Origin: Seongchinamella sediminis
GTDB taxonomy: Bacteria > Pseudomonadota > Gammaproteobacteria > Pseudomonadales > Halieaceae
Assembly: GCF_003457605.1 (NCBI RefSeq)
Contig: NZ_QRAN01000013.1
Span: 1-64,000, forward strand
DNA: 64,000 nt
Direction: 5' to 3'
Every line of letters starts with the position of its first letter. Within the stretch, counting starts at the first letter, position 1. Shown here in pieces: positions 15,072 through 24,149 of the stretch. The position numbers and the translations under genes are program-made. Below the pieces are notes generated by a model, which saw only the letters and a program-made list of their open reading frames with translations, did no database searches and was not told the origin of the DNA.

Positions 15072-16225
15072 TATTGTGCCCCCTCATCGGTTACCAGCAG
15101 ACTTCCGCCGCCCTCACCGGCGACCAGGTAGCGGCCATCCGGGAGCCGCTCGACACCGTACAGGCCCCGCCGGGTGGGCTGCGGCAGCACAGTAAAGCTG
15201 TCGCCGTCATCGCGACTGCGCACGGCGGTACCGCCCTGCCCCACAAATACCAGGGTGCCGTCCGCGGCACCGTGGCCACCGTACAGGCTGGCGCGGGCTT
15301 TCGATTGCAAAGGCTCCCAGGATTCGCCCTGGTCGGTGGAGCGGTAGATGGTCCCCAGCAGGCCGTAGGCGAACACGCTGCCGCTGGCGGGGTTGATCAG
15401 CACGCCGAAGAAGCTGCCGTCGTAGCCGGTTTCCACGCTTTCCCAGGTCTGGCCGTGATTGAGCGAGCGAAACACCTTGCCCCACTCGGAGACGATGTAT
15501 AACTGACTGCCGTCAGCGCTGCCGGCAATGCCGTTGAGGTGCAGCTCCTCGGAATTGTCCAACTCATGGGCCCAGTCCTGCCACTGGCGGCCGCCATTGG
15601 TGGTGTGGAGCAGGCTGCCGTAGCCACCGGAGGCCCAGCCGATCTGTTCGTCGAGGAACCAGACCGACATCAGCGGGGGAGCGTAAACCCGCGCATCGAG
15701 CTTCTCCAGTGCGTTATCCATGACCCAGCGGGCATCATCCAGCGCGGTGGCCAAATCCTCCTTTTCGTCGCCCTCGGCATTGCTCCACTGCTGCTCCAGC
15801 TCGGTGACGGCCTCTCTTGCCCGGCCGGCGCGCTGCTCGTTGATCTGTGCCTGGTCGATAAGGCCGGGACGCTGCACCTGCCAGTTGACGCCGCCGTCTT
15901 CACTCAGCAGCACATTGCCGTCGTGGCCCACGGCCCAGCCCATGTCGTCGTTGACAAAGTATACGCGTGTCAACATTTGCGAGGTCGGCACCCGGGCCTG
16001 CACCCATGTTGCGGCATCGTCCTCGGAATAGAGAATATGGCCGCGTTCACCGACGACCACCAGGCGATCACCCGCCACCGCGGCATCCAGCAGCAGCGAG
16101 CTTGCCGCCCCTTCCATTTCCATGGCGTATTCATCGGTGGTGGCGAGAGCCCCAGCATTCACCAGCGCCAGCGCGCCAGTCAATGCAAGTAAGCTGCCCG
16201 CCCACTTGCCTGGACGAATTATCAT
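15071..16225 (-). CDS. Ycf48/Hcf136-like beta-propeller protein
   Basis: 384-aa exported protein with a signal peptide (to about residue 29, GALA/TTDEY) and repeated BNR/Ycf48 motifs such as GHILYSEDDAATW, GNVLLSEDGGVNW, LLHTTNGGRQW, VFRSLNHGQTW and TIYRSTDQGESW, which make a periplasmic propeller. Residues about 120-160 form a helical, possibly coiled-coil insertion between blades. In photosynthetic organisms relatives are photosystem II assembly factors; in heterotrophs they occur beside RND/DUF1302/DUF1329 genes and the function is unknown. It is the first gene of that four-gene run. Confidence 0.88.
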   Translation of the reverse strand: MIIRPGKWAGSLLALTGALALVNAGALATTDEYAMEMEGAASSLLLDAAVAGDRLVVVGERGHILYSEDDAATWVQARVPTSQMLTRVYFVNDDMGWAVGHDGNVLLSEDGGVNWQVQRPGLIDQAQINEQRAGRAREAVTELEQQWSNAEGDEKEDLATALDDARWVMDNALEKLDARVYAPPLMSVWFLDEQIGWASGGYGSLLHTTNGGRQWQDWAHELDNSEELHLNGIAGSADGSQLYIVSEWGKVFRSLNHGQTWESVETGYDGSFFGVLINPASGSVFAYGLLGTIYRSTDQGESWEPLQSKARASLYGGHGAADGTLVFVGQGGTAVRSRDDGDSFTVLPQPTRRGLYGVERLPDGRYLVAGEGGGSLLVTDEGAQ

Positions 16226-16631
16226 GTTATCTGTGCTCCTTCGGGCCAGTGTTGTTCTGTGTTTTAGCTACCAGCTTTACCGGGATGCGCCCGCGGTCGG
16301 GCGCTGTCATCACTCTATCGGGTCGAGCGCCAGGATATTCCTGCCGTTGCCAGGGCGAGGGAAACACCCTCGCCGGCGCTCACCATGGGTCAAATTATGC
16401 TCGCTATCGCCCGCGGCCAATAGAACAGTGACCTTCACATTAATACACAAATTCAATCAGGAACAAATGATGCCGGGCGCGAATACAGTACCTACCCTTT
16501 GATATAGACCAGTTTGGTACAACAAACCAGCTTTTCATAAACTCAAGGTCGTGAATGCAATGACTGCAGCTTTCAGGCGGCGCAGGAAACAGCATGGAGG
16601 GCCGGTTGGAGAAACCGGCCTGTAGCGGGGC
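16226..16631. other. Intergenic region between divergently ending/starting minus-strand genes
   Basis: No convincing gene. It must contain the promoter of the Ycf48-RND-DUF1302-DUF1329 run. An imperfect dyad GTTTG-N6-CAAAC (around 16513-16528) with nearby A/T-rich sequence is a possible operator, but no clear -35/-10 pair was identified. The left end of the region downstream of the EmrB-like gene holds a hairpin, listed separately. Confidence 0.4.
16600..16620 (-). terminator. Hairpin after the EmrB-like gene
   Basis: GGCCGGTT and AACCGGCC form an 8-bp stem around a 5-base loop. However, it lies on the upstream-coordinate side of the gap, 11 bases from base 16632 where the EmrB-like gene ends, so it is immediately beyond that minus-strand stop codon. 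No T-tract follows; it may be a weak or Rho-assisted terminator. Confidence 0.4.
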
Positions 16632-18146
16632 TCAGGCGCGTGCCGGCTGCGGGTTGGCCGCTGGCTCCGGCTCAGCGCTGGGGTTGCGCAGCAGAAATAC
16701 CAGCGGCATCGCCGCCAGCGTGATCCAGGTCAGTAGGTAGAAGTCATTGACGTAGGCGATTTCCGCCGCCTGCCGTGTGACCTCCTGCAGGATCACCCCC
16801 GGCAGGGTGGTGACGGCCTCCTCCGGGCTCACCTCGGCCAGCAGCCGACTGGAAACCTGCAGGCGCGCGCCCAGTTCCTGCTGGTTGACCCACAGGCTGC
16901 GGGTGAGTACGGACATGACGATCGACACACCGATACTGCTGCCCAGGTTGCGCGACAGGCTGTAGATGGCGGTGCCCTCATTGCGCAGGTGCGGCGCCAG
17001 GGTCGCATAGGCCAGGGTGGAAGTAGGCACGAACACCAGGCCCATACCCATGCCCTGGACCATGCCGGTCACCACCAGGTCGCGGGTGCCCACTTCGAGA
17101 TTGAAGCCGGCCATCTGGTGCAGGGCCAGGCTGATCAGCCCCATGCCACAGATAATCACCAGCCGGGCGTCGAAGAAGCGCAGCAGGGTGCTGACCATCA
17201 GCATCGACAGGATGGTGCCGACGCCGCGCGGCATCAGGATCAGACCGGTGGTAGCCACCGGGTAGCCTTTCCACTGCTGCAGAAAAGGCGGCAGTAGCGT
17301 CATCGTCGCCAGCATCACCACGCCGACGACAAAAATGAAGATAACCCCGGCGACGTAGTTGCGGTCCTGGAACAGGCCGGGAGAGAGGAAGTGGCGCTCG
17401 CTGGTGCGGGCGTGGACGATGAACAGGAACAGGCCCAGCAGCGCGGCGATGGCGTAGAACTGCATTTCCAGCGCTTCGAACCAGTCGCTGTGCTCGCCGC
17501 GGTCCAGCAGCAGTTGCAGCGAGGCCACCGCCAGGGCCAGCAGGGCGAAGCCGAGGAGGTCGAAGCGCTCCCTGCGGCGCGGGGTTTCCGGCAGGAACAG
17601 GTAGATGCCGGCCAGCGACAGAATGCCGATCGGCAGGTTGATGTAGAACACCCAGCGCCAGTTGTAGTACTCGGTGAGCCAGCCGCCAAGGGTCGGGCCC
17701 AGAATGGGGCCCAGCATGATGCCGATACCGAAAATGCTCATCGCCGAGGCGTGCTTCTCCCGCGGGAAGGTGTCCAGCAGGGTGGCCTGGGACAGGGGCA
17801 CCAGCGCCGCGCCGAAGACGCCCTGCAGCATCCGCCAGACGATCATTTCCGTCAGGCTGGACGCCTGGCCGCAGAGCATGGAGGCGAGGGTGAAGCCGGT
17901 CACCGACCAGAGGAATATCTGTCGCCGGCCGAAGCGCTGGGACAGGTAGCCCACCGGCAGCGTCATGATGGCCGACGCCACGATGTAGGAGGTGAGCACC
18001 CAGGTAATCTGGTCCAGGCTCGCCGACAGGCTGCCGCGCATATGGGGCAGGGCGACATTGGCGATGGTGGTGTCGAGCACCTGCATGATGGTGGCCAGCA
18101 TGATGCTGACCGACACCATCACGGGATGGCCATGCTTGCTGATCAC
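16632..18146 (-). CDS. EmrB/QacA-type (DHA2) multidrug transporter
   Basis: 504-aa major facilitator protein with 14 predicted membrane helices. Signature elements: motif D1 LDTTIANVALPHM (helix 1), motif A GYLSQRFGRRQIF after helix 2, motif B WRMLQGVFGAAL, and motif C GIGIMLGPILGPTLGGWL characteristic of drug/H+ antiporters. It pairs with the adaptor encoded just upstream (4-base overlap of stop and start) to form an EmrAB-TolC type tripartite pump driven by the proton gradient. Substrates are probably lipophilic acids or uncouplers by analogy with EmrAB; this is not shown by the sequence. Confidence 0.92.
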   Translation of the reverse strand: MISKHGHPVMVSVSIMLATIMQVLDTTIANVALPHMRGSLSASLDQITWVLTSYIVASAIMTLPVGYLSQRFGRRQIFLWSVTGFTLASMLCGQASSLTEMIVWRMLQGVFGAALVPLSQATLLDTFPREKHASAMSIFGIGIMLGPILGPTLGGWLTEYYNWRWVFYINLPIGILSLAGIYLFLPETPRRRERFDLLGFALLALAVASLQLLLDRGEHSDWFEALEMQFYAIAALLGLFLFIVHARTSERHFLSPGLFQDRNYVAGVIFIFVVGVVMLATMTLLPPFLQQWKGYPVATTGLILMPRGVGTILSMLMVSTLLRFFDARLVIICGMGLISLALHQMAGFNLEVGTRDLVVTGMVQGMGMGLVFVPTSTLAYATLAPHLRNEGTAIYSLSRNLGSSIGVSIVMSVLTRSLWVNQQELGARLQVSSRLLAEVSPEEAVTTLPGVILQEVTRQAAEIAYVNDFYLLTWITLAAMPLVFLLRNPSAEPEPAANPQPARA

Positions 18147-19219
18147 CTGGCGGCGAGAACCGCAGCCTGCCCCTCCCGGGGCGTGGAGCGTGTGGCCAAC
18201 ACGTCCCCGGCGGCGGTGTCGATCCTGACCTGGGCACTCATGCCGGCGCGCAGCAGGGGCGCGCCCGGCTCACCGCGCAGGCGCAGGTGAACGGGGATGC
18301 GCTGCACCACCTTGACCCAGTTGCCGCTGGCGTTCTGTGCCGGTATCAGCGCAAACTCGGAGCCGCTGGCGGGGCTGAGACTCTCGACCTCCGCCCGCCA
18401 TTCACGGCCGGGGTAGGCGTCCACGGTCACCCGCGCCGGCTGACCCGGGCGCACGGCGGCCAGCTGGGTCTCCTTCAGGTTGGCCTCGACCCACACATCG
18501 GCGGTACCGATCATGCTGATCAGGGAGAACCCCGCGGGAGCCATCTCGCCCACCTGCGGCACCTCGTTGGCCACGATACCGTCCGCCGGTGCGACCAGGG
18601 TGGTGCGCGACAGCTTGTAGCGGGCATCGTCCAGTTGCGCCTGGGCCACCATGATGTCCGCCTGCTGCTCGACGGGCAGCTCCGGATCGCCGCCGAGCTC
18701 GGCTTTCAGCCGGGACAGCTTCTGCCGGTTGACGGCGATCTGGGAGCGGGCCGCGCTGAGCTGCTGGCGCGCCTCGTCCAGCTGTGACTCCGAAACCGCT
18801 ACCGGTCCCATCTTTTCATTGCGGGCCAGTTTACGCTCGAAATAGCTGGCGTCTTCCCGTGCCTGCTGCAGTTGTGCCTCCGCCTCGGCATAGTCGGCGC
18901 GGCGCGCCAGAATGTCGTTACTGACCTGGGCCAGGTGCGCCTCCGCCTCCGCCACCGCAATGCGAAACGGGGTGTCATCCAGTTGCACCAGCACCTGGCC
19001 CTGGCTCACGGACTGATTGGGGCGCACCGGTACCGCCGCGATCCTGCCGGCCACGTCGGCGGACAGGGAATATTTGTTCGCCTTGACGTAGGCATTTTCT
19101 GTCACTACTGCGCCGCGCCCGCTCAATACACACCACAGGGCCACGGCGGTGGCCACCGCGATCCCGGCGCCGAAACCCAGCCGGCGCGGGGTGACCAGTG
19201 TTCTAGCTTTGCTCACCAT
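18143..19219 (-). CDS. EmrA-type membrane fusion (HlyD-family) adaptor
   Basis: 358-aa periplasmic adaptor: one N-terminal membrane helix (about residues 12-31), a lipoyl/biotinyl half-motif (AGRIAAVPVRPNQSVSQGQVL), a long alpha-helical coiled-coil hairpin (about 85-190) and a second lipoyl half plus beta-barrel (TTLVAPADGIVANE onward). The arrangement is that of EmrA partners of DHA2 transporters. The start codon overlaps the end of the MarR gene by 17 bases and the stop overlaps the transporter start, so all three genes are one transcript under MarR control. Confidence 0.92.
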   Translation of the reverse strand: MVSKARTLVTPRRLGFGAGIAVATAVALWCVLSGRGAVVTENAYVKANKYSLSADVAGRIAAVPVRPNQSVSQGQVLVQLDDTPFRIAVAEAEAHLAQVSNDILARRADYAEAEAQLQQAREDASYFERKLARNEKMGPVAVSESQLDEARQQLSAARSQIAVNRQKLSRLKAELGGDPELPVEQQADIMVAQAQLDDARYKLSRTTLVAPADGIVANEVPQVGEMAPAGFSLISMIGTADVWVEANLKETQLAAVRPGQPARVTVDAYPGREWRAEVESLSPASGSEFALIPAQNASGNWVKVVQRIPVHLRLRGEPGAPLLRAGMSAQVRIDTAAGDVLATRSTPREGQAAVLAAR

Positions 19220-19655
19220 TGTTCTCCTCGCCGCTGAGATTGGCCCTCATGCGGCTCAATAAATCCTGCAACAGCTGTTCTTCCTCCTGGCTGAAACCCG
19301 CCAGCGCCTCCGCCCGGGTCAGGTCCGCCATGCCCCGCAACTGCGCCAGGGCGGGCTCCGCTTCCGGCGTGAGATAAATACGGAAACAGCGCCGGTCGCT
19401 GTCGTCCCGGCGCCGTTCCACCAGCTTTTCCGCTTCCAGCAGGTCGATCTGCCGGGTCAGGCTGATCGGTGCAACGTCCATGCGCTCCGCCAGCGTGGCC
19501 TGCTTGAGGCCCTGCTCCCGGTTGAGGTGCCAGAGTACCTGCCAGCGGGCGCGGGTCAGGCCGAGCGTCTTGGCCCGGCGGTCGAAATTGCGTTTCATCA
19601 GCCGAGCGACGCTGTGCAGCTCGAAACTGAACTGGGCGGTGGCCTGTGGTTCCAC
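19203..19655 (-). CDS. MarR-family repressor of the efflux operon
   Basis: 150-aa winged-helix regulator. The DNA-binding region TLAERMDVAPISLTRQIDLLEAEKLVERRRDDSDRR carries the MarR wing motif DSDRRCFRIYLT, and flanking helices form the dimer interface. MarR/EmrR proteins repress the adjacent emrAB genes and are released by phenolic or lipophilic ligands. A palindrome (ATAAGC-AA-GCTTAT) overlapping its own -10 box is the likely operator, giving autoregulation and control of the pump. Confidence 0.92.
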   Translation of the reverse strand: MEPQATAQFSFELHSVARLMKRNFDRRAKTLGLTRARWQVLWHLNREQGLKQATLAERMDVAPISLTRQIDLLEAEKLVERRRDDSDRRCFRIYLTPEAEPALAQLRGMADLTRAEALAGFSQEEEQLLQDLLSRMRANLSGEENNGEQS

Positions 19656-19684
19656 GGTGCTACCCTGCCTTGTTAAGTCGCCGT

Positions 19685-19712
19685 ATTATAAGCTTGCTTA
19701 TTAACCTGTCAA
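19685..19712 (-). promoter_or_regulatory. Promoter of the marR-emrAB operon with palindromic operator
   Basis: On the minus strand a perfect -35 (TTGACA, 19707-19712) is followed after 16 bases by a perfect -10 (TATAAT, 19685-19690). The 14-base dyad ATAAGC-AA-GCTTAT (19688-19701) covers the spacer and the start of the -10, the expected site for repression by the MarR protein encoded 30 bases downstream. Confidence 0.85.
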
Positions 19713-19914
19713 GAGGGCCGCCTTACACCCCGCAAAGTCGGCAAAAATAAACATGAAAAGGCATGGCGTGCTGGCGATACCGCGTGTACCTTTGGGTGTG
19801 GGCATAAGTTCACTCGCGTTTAACTTGTGTCTGCTAACTGATAATAAACAAAGCTATTGATAACAGAATCGCCCCGGCACCACTCCGCGGTGAGAAAACT
19901 ATCGAGAGGAACTC

Positions 19915-22458
19915 ATGCACAAACTGCAAACACCCAGGCCAAATCCCATCGCACTTACCCTGTCATCCATCCTGTTGGCCTCCAGCATGCAGACATACGC
20001 CCAGGGCATGATGTTGGAGGAAGTGATTGTCACCGCCGAAAAACGTGAAGCGGGCGCTCAGGATACGCCGATCTCCCTGGTCGCGCTGAGCAGCAACGAT
20101 CTGGATAACCGCGGCATTGCCACCGCGCAGGACCTGTTGAAGAATGTTGTCGGTCTCGGCGGCAATATCTCGCCGGGCTCACGCGGCACCACCGCTATTT
20201 CGATCCGGGGCGCCTCTTCAGGCGCGCCTGCCAACCTGTCCAACGACCCGGTAGTGGGCCAGTATGTGGACGGCATTTATATTGGCAAGATCGTCGGTTC
20301 TACGATGGACGTGGCCGAAATCGAACGGATTGAGGTACTGCGCGGGCCGCAGGGCACCCTGTACGGCCGCAACTCCACGGCGGGCGCCGTCAACGTCATC
20401 ACGCGCAAGCCCAGCGGTGAGTTCGGTGTACGTGCCACGGGCAGCGTCGGCAACGAAGGCTACTATAGCGGCAAAATCGCCCTTGACCTGCCGGCTGTCG
20501 GTACCGTGGGCGAAGGCCTGGGTGAGTTGGCAATAAACCTTGGTGCCCATATGCGCAAGCGCGATGAATTGTACGGTCGCGTGGGCGGCAGTGGTGGTTT
20601 TGATGAACTCGACCGCCAGGCCTATCGCATCGCCTTGCAATGGACACCCTCCGATAACTTCTTTGCCGACTACAGTTACGATTATAGTGAGCTCGACGAA
20701 GCCGGCGCTGCCCAACCTGTTGTCGCCTTTAACCCCCTGGACGCGGCGGGCAATGTATCGCAGATAGCTGCGCTGCAGGGAATTCTGTCGCAGGCCCGGG
20801 GCTGGGCGGCCACCCCCGGCACCGACCCGCGCATCGGTTCCCGCTGGATTCCCTCACTGGAAAAGACCATTTCCGCCTACCAGGCAGCGGAAGCCGCAGG
20901 CGAGGGCAGGTCGTCTAATTCCAGCGCGGACTTTCTCCCCACGTCCGATAACACGGTGGATGGGCACGCCCTGACGCTGACCTGGGATGCCGGTGACCTG
21001 GGCGCCTTGGGCGATGTAACCTTCAAATCGCTTACTGGCTACCGTGAGGTAGAAACCTACGTGTTCGGCGACCTGGAGAGTATAGATAGTCGCCAGGATG
21101 CCAGCGGCGCGGGTGCCTACCCCTCATTGGTGCACCAGACCCTTGGCGCGCTCTACGGTGCCACCGGTGGCTTTGATCCCAAGATTCCCCAACTGCCTTT
21201 TGACGGACTGTGGAACGCCATAGATACCGTCGGCGCCTTCGACACCAAACAGGACACTCGCTCGGAATACGAACAGTTCTCCCAGGAGTTCCAGATGATT
21301 GGCGCCACCGACCGCATGGACTACGCGCTGGGGCTGTATTACTTTGAGGACGAGGCCAACTACCGTCGCGACGCGATTTTCCTGGCACCGCTGGGTGGCG
21401 TTGGTTCGCAGGATTATGACCTGGAAAGTGAGGCCCTGGCCATTTATGGCCAGACAACCTGGCGGCCGCAGGTTCTCGATGATCGCCTGGCCCTGACCTT
21501 GGGGCTGCGCTATACCGAGGAGACCAAGGACGTATTCTGGGATTATGGCGAAAACGTTAGCCCCTTCGGCGTGACCCCGGCTCGCTCCCAGCGAGACGAC
21601 CAGAACTTCTATAACGGCAGTGGCAACTTCACTATCGCCTACGATGCCACCGATGAAATGAATATCTACCTGCGCTACGCCACCGGGTATCGCAGTGGCA
21701 ACTTCAACGGTGAGGTGTTCGGCAACATGTTCGACGAGGAAACCATCGAACAGTGGGAAATCGGCCTGAAGAGCGACTGGTGGGACAACCGCCTGCGTAT
21801 CAACGGGGCGATCTATACCTATGTGTACGAGGACCTGCAGGTCAGCCAGATCAAGGCCAGCGCCACCGGTGCGCAAACCAGCCTGACCAGCAATGCCGGT
21901 GAGGCCGACCGCTGGGGCGGTGAAATTGAAATCACCGTAGTGCCGTTCGAGAATATGATCGCCAGCCTGGGCTACAGCTATGTGCACGGTGACTTTGAAG
22001 AGTTTCCCGACACCTGTACTTTCAACCCGGATGGTTCGCCAATCGCCTGTCTTGATGGAGCGAAAGCCGCGCTGCGCGGCACCTCCCCCTCCAACCAGCT
22101 GAACGTCTCGCTCGACTACACCTTTGCCTATACTTCATACGGCGAAATCACCGGCTTCCTCCAGGCCAACTGGGCGGATGAGTGGGCGGAGTCTGCACTG
22201 TGGACTGGAGCGGTGGGCGACACCCCGGTTAATTACCCACACCAGATGATGGATCAGCGTACGCTGGTCACGGCACGCCTCAGTCTGGAGCAGATACCGG
22301 TTGGCGATGGCATGATGCGCGTCTCGCTGTGGGGTAACAACCTCCTCGATGATGACTACCCCACCTTCAGCATCAACTTTGGCGGCGCATTGGGCCTCAT
22401 CACCGAGCAGTACGGTGAGCCACGTACCTACGGCCTGGAGCTCAACTACGAGTACTGA
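19915..22458 (+). CDS. TonB-dependent outer-membrane receptor
   Basis: 847-aa receptor: signal peptide to about residue 29 (TYAQG), TonB box EEVIVTAEKR, plug domain (about 45-165, with AISIRGASS and EVLRGPQGTLYGRNSTAGAVNVITRKP-type sequence split over the plug end), then a 22-strand barrel ending in YGLELNYEY. It imports a ligand using TonB energy; the plug/barrel sequence type is that of the large marine receptors used for organic substrates rather than a classic siderophore receptor. GAGGAA lies 5 bases before the ATG. The M20 amidohydrolase directly downstream suggests the ligand may carry an amide or ester-like bond. Confidence 0.93.
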   Translation: MHKLQTPRPNPIALTLSSILLASSMQTYAQGMMLEEVIVTAEKREAGAQDTPISLVALSSNDLDNRGIATAQDLLKNVVGLGGNISPGSRGTTAISIRGASSGAPANLSNDPVVGQYVDGIYIGKIVGSTMDVAEIERIEVLRGPQGTLYGRNSTAGAVNVITRKPSGEFGVRATGSVGNEGYYSGKIALDLPAVGTVGEGLGELAINLGAHMRKRDELYGRVGGSGGFDELDRQAYRIALQWTPSDNFFADYSYDYSELDEAGAAQPVVAFNPLDAAGNVSQIAALQGILSQARGWAATPGTDPRIGSRWIPSLEKTISAYQAAEAAGEGRSSNSSADFLPTSDNTVDGHALTLTWDAGDLGALGDVTFKSLTGYREVETYVFGDLESIDSRQDASGAGAYPSLVHQTLGALYGATGGFDPKIPQLPFDGLWNAIDTVGAFDTKQDTRSEYEQFSQEFQMIGATDRMDYALGLYYFEDEANYRRDAIFLAPLGGVGSQDYDLESEALAIYGQTTWRPQVLDDRLALTLGLRYTEETKDVFWDYGENVSPFGVTPARSQRDDQNFYNGSGNFTIAYDATDEMNIYLRYATGYRSGNFNGEVFGNMFDEETIEQWEIGLKSDWWDNRLRINGAIYTYVYEDLQVSQIKASATGAQTSLTSNAGEADRWGGEIEITVVPFENMIASLGYSYVHGDFEEFPDTCTFNPDGSPIACLDGAKAALRGTSPSNQLNVSLDYTFAYTSYGEITGFLQANWADEWAESALWTGAVGDTPVNYPHQMMDQRTLVTARLSLEQIPVGDGMMRVSLWGNNLLDDDYPTFSINFGGALGLITEQYGEPRTYGLELNYEY

Positions 22459-22478
22459 GTGCCGGAGGACCTGAGTAG

Positions 22479-22504
22479 AAGGCGGTTCCCTTGGGGGCCG
22501 CCTT
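22479..22504 (+). terminator. Hairpin between the TonB receptor and M20 genes
   Basis: AAGGCGG and CCGCCTT form a 7-bp stem around a 12-base loop, 20 bases after the receptor stop. It ends 4 bases before the AAGGAG ribosome-binding site of the amidohydrolase. There is no T-tract, so it may attenuate or stabilise rather than terminate. Confidence 0.45.
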
Positions 22505-22520
22505 CGATAAGGAGTTATTC

Positions 22521-23822
22521 ATGCCTCATATCCTGCGCCTGGTTATCGCCAGCCTCGGCCTGTTAACCCTCACCGCCCAGTCCGCAGCGCTGACCGACGC
22601 GCAGCTGCTGGCTCACTACCGACACCTCCACAGCCACCCCGAACTGTCCCTGCAGGAAGAGCAGACTGCCCGCTACCTGGCCCGGGAATTGTCCAGCATG
22701 GGCTACGCTGTCAGCACGGGCATCGGTGGCCACGGTCTGGTGGCGAAACTCGAGAATGGCGACGGCCCGACCCTGATGTACCGCGCCGACATGGACGGCC
22801 TGCCGATTCCGGAGAATACCGGCCTGCCCTTTGCCAGCGAAGCCACCGGCATTATTCCCTCCGGTGACGAGGTGGCGGTGATGCACGGCTGCGGTCACGA
22901 TGTACACATGACCGTGCTGTTGGGGGTGGCCAGCCAGATGATGGCCCGCCGCGACGAGTGGCAGGGCACCCTGTTGCTGGTGGGCCAGCCGGCCGAGGAA
23001 CTCGGCGCCGGTGCCCTGGCCATGCTGGAGGACGGCCTGTACCCGCGTTTCGGCGTGCCCGATGCCAATCTCGCCCTGCACGTCAGCGCTACCCTGCCCG
23101 CAGGGCAGTTCGGTTATGTCAGCGGTTACGCCCTGGCCAACGTCGACGAGGTGGATATCAGCGTGTACGGCAGAGGCGGTCATGGTGCCTACCCGCACAC
23201 CACCACCGACCCGGTGCTGATGGCGGCGCAGATCGTGCTGGGTCTGCAGACAATCGTCAGTCGCGAATTGTCACCGCTGGACTCCGCGGTGATCACGGTT
23301 GGCTCCATCCACGGCGGCACCAAGCACAACATCATTTCCGACGAGGTGAAAATGCAGCTCACCGTGCGCAGTTATTCAGACGCCACCCGCGCCATGCTGC
23401 TCAGGCGGATCGAAGAGATCAGCCATGGCGTTGCGCGCACGGCCGGTATGGCGGAGGATCGCCTGCCCCTGGTTACGGTAACGGATGAGTACACCCCGGC
23501 CGTGTACAACGACCCGGCCCTGGTCGGTACCGTGGCCGGTCTGGTGCGGCAAGCGCTGGGCGAGTCGGCCATGGTGGAACTTGATCCGGTCATGGGCGGC
23601 GAGGACTTTTCCCGCTATGGCCGTACCGAAGAACAGGTGCCGGGCAATATCGTATGGCTGGGTACCGTCAGTCCCGCCAACATGGCAGCGGCCGAAGCGG
23701 GCCAGCTCACCTTGCCCAGCCTGCACTCGGCGAAATTTGCCCCCGATGCCGAACCAACCATTGCTGCCGGCGTCAGCGGGATGACCGCGGCCCTGCTGGG
23801 CTTGTTCAAGGTAAGGCCCTAG
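22521..23822 (+). CDS. Exported M20D amidohydrolase
   Basis: 433-aa zinc peptidase-fold amidohydrolase of the hippurate hydrolase/IAA-amino acid hydrolase group. It has a signal peptide (to about residue 23, AQSAAL), the opening HLHSHPELSLQEEQTARYL, the metal-binding segments MHGCGHDVHMT and GQPAEELGAGAL, and the late metal motif MGGEDFSRYG. The dimerisation lid lies between about 200 and 310. The ATG at 22521 has AAGGAG 6 bases upstream. A predicted periplasmic location is notable, and with the TonB receptor upstream it suggests uptake and deacylation of an N-acyl or amide substrate. Confidence 0.9.
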   Translation: MPHILRLVIASLGLLTLTAQSAALTDAQLLAHYRHLHSHPELSLQEEQTARYLARELSSMGYAVSTGIGGHGLVAKLENGDGPTLMYRADMDGLPIPENTGLPFASEATGIIPSGDEVAVMHGCGHDVHMTVLLGVASQMMARRDEWQGTLLLVGQPAEELGAGALAMLEDGLYPRFGVPDANLALHVSATLPAGQFGYVSGYALANVDEVDISVYGRGGHGAYPHTTTDPVLMAAQIVLGLQTIVSRELSPLDSAVITVGSIHGGTKHNIISDEVKMQLTVRSYSDATRAMLLRRIEEISHGVARTAGMAEDRLPLVTVTDEYTPAVYNDPALVGTVAGLVRQALGESAMVELDPVMGGEDFSRYGRTEEQVPGNIVWLGTVSPANMAAAEAGQLTLPSLHSAKFAPDAEPTIAAGVSGMTAALLGLFKVRP

Positions 23823-24149
23823 CAGGTGCTTCCGGCGCCCTTGTTCACAAGCGGCGCGGGCTAGCAATAGTTAGCCCGCGGGCGCGTGTATCTTGCACGG
23901 GCGCCGGAGATGAGTGAACTGGAAAAGCTGTTCTATCGGGCAAGAATTGCCACCGAATACCCGGACTATCGCGGCAATATGCAAGCGCTGGCTATTATTC
24001 ACTGCGGCGAGGCCGGTGCGAAATCGTTCAACATTGCCTGCTCAGCCGGTTGGCACCGACTATTTACCCTGTTACTGATGCGTGTCATTGCACAGGTGCT
24101 GCACAGTAGCACTCTATAGGAAGGGAGGTAGTAAAGTGGCAGGTGGGTT
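23823..24149 (+). other. Intergenic region between M20 and FAD-oxidoreductase genes
   Basis: A hairpin (CGCGGGCTA/TAGCCCGCG, 8-base loop, 23855-23880) just after the M20 stop is a probable terminator without a T-tract. A frame at 23910-24119 is open but has no proper ribosome-binding site and no recognisable family, so it was not called. The promoter of the FAD gene must lie here but no clear pair of hexamers was found. Confidence 0.45.

Noticed and set aside
13851-15131. Very long plus-strand frame of 426 codons
   Set aside because: Antisense shadow of the RND gene, rich in His/Gln/Asp as expected for the complement of GC-rich codons.
23910-24119. Possible 69-aa protein before the FAD-oxidoreductase
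   Set aside because: GGAG abuts the ATG with no spacing, there is no recognisable family and the sequence lies over the probable promoter region.
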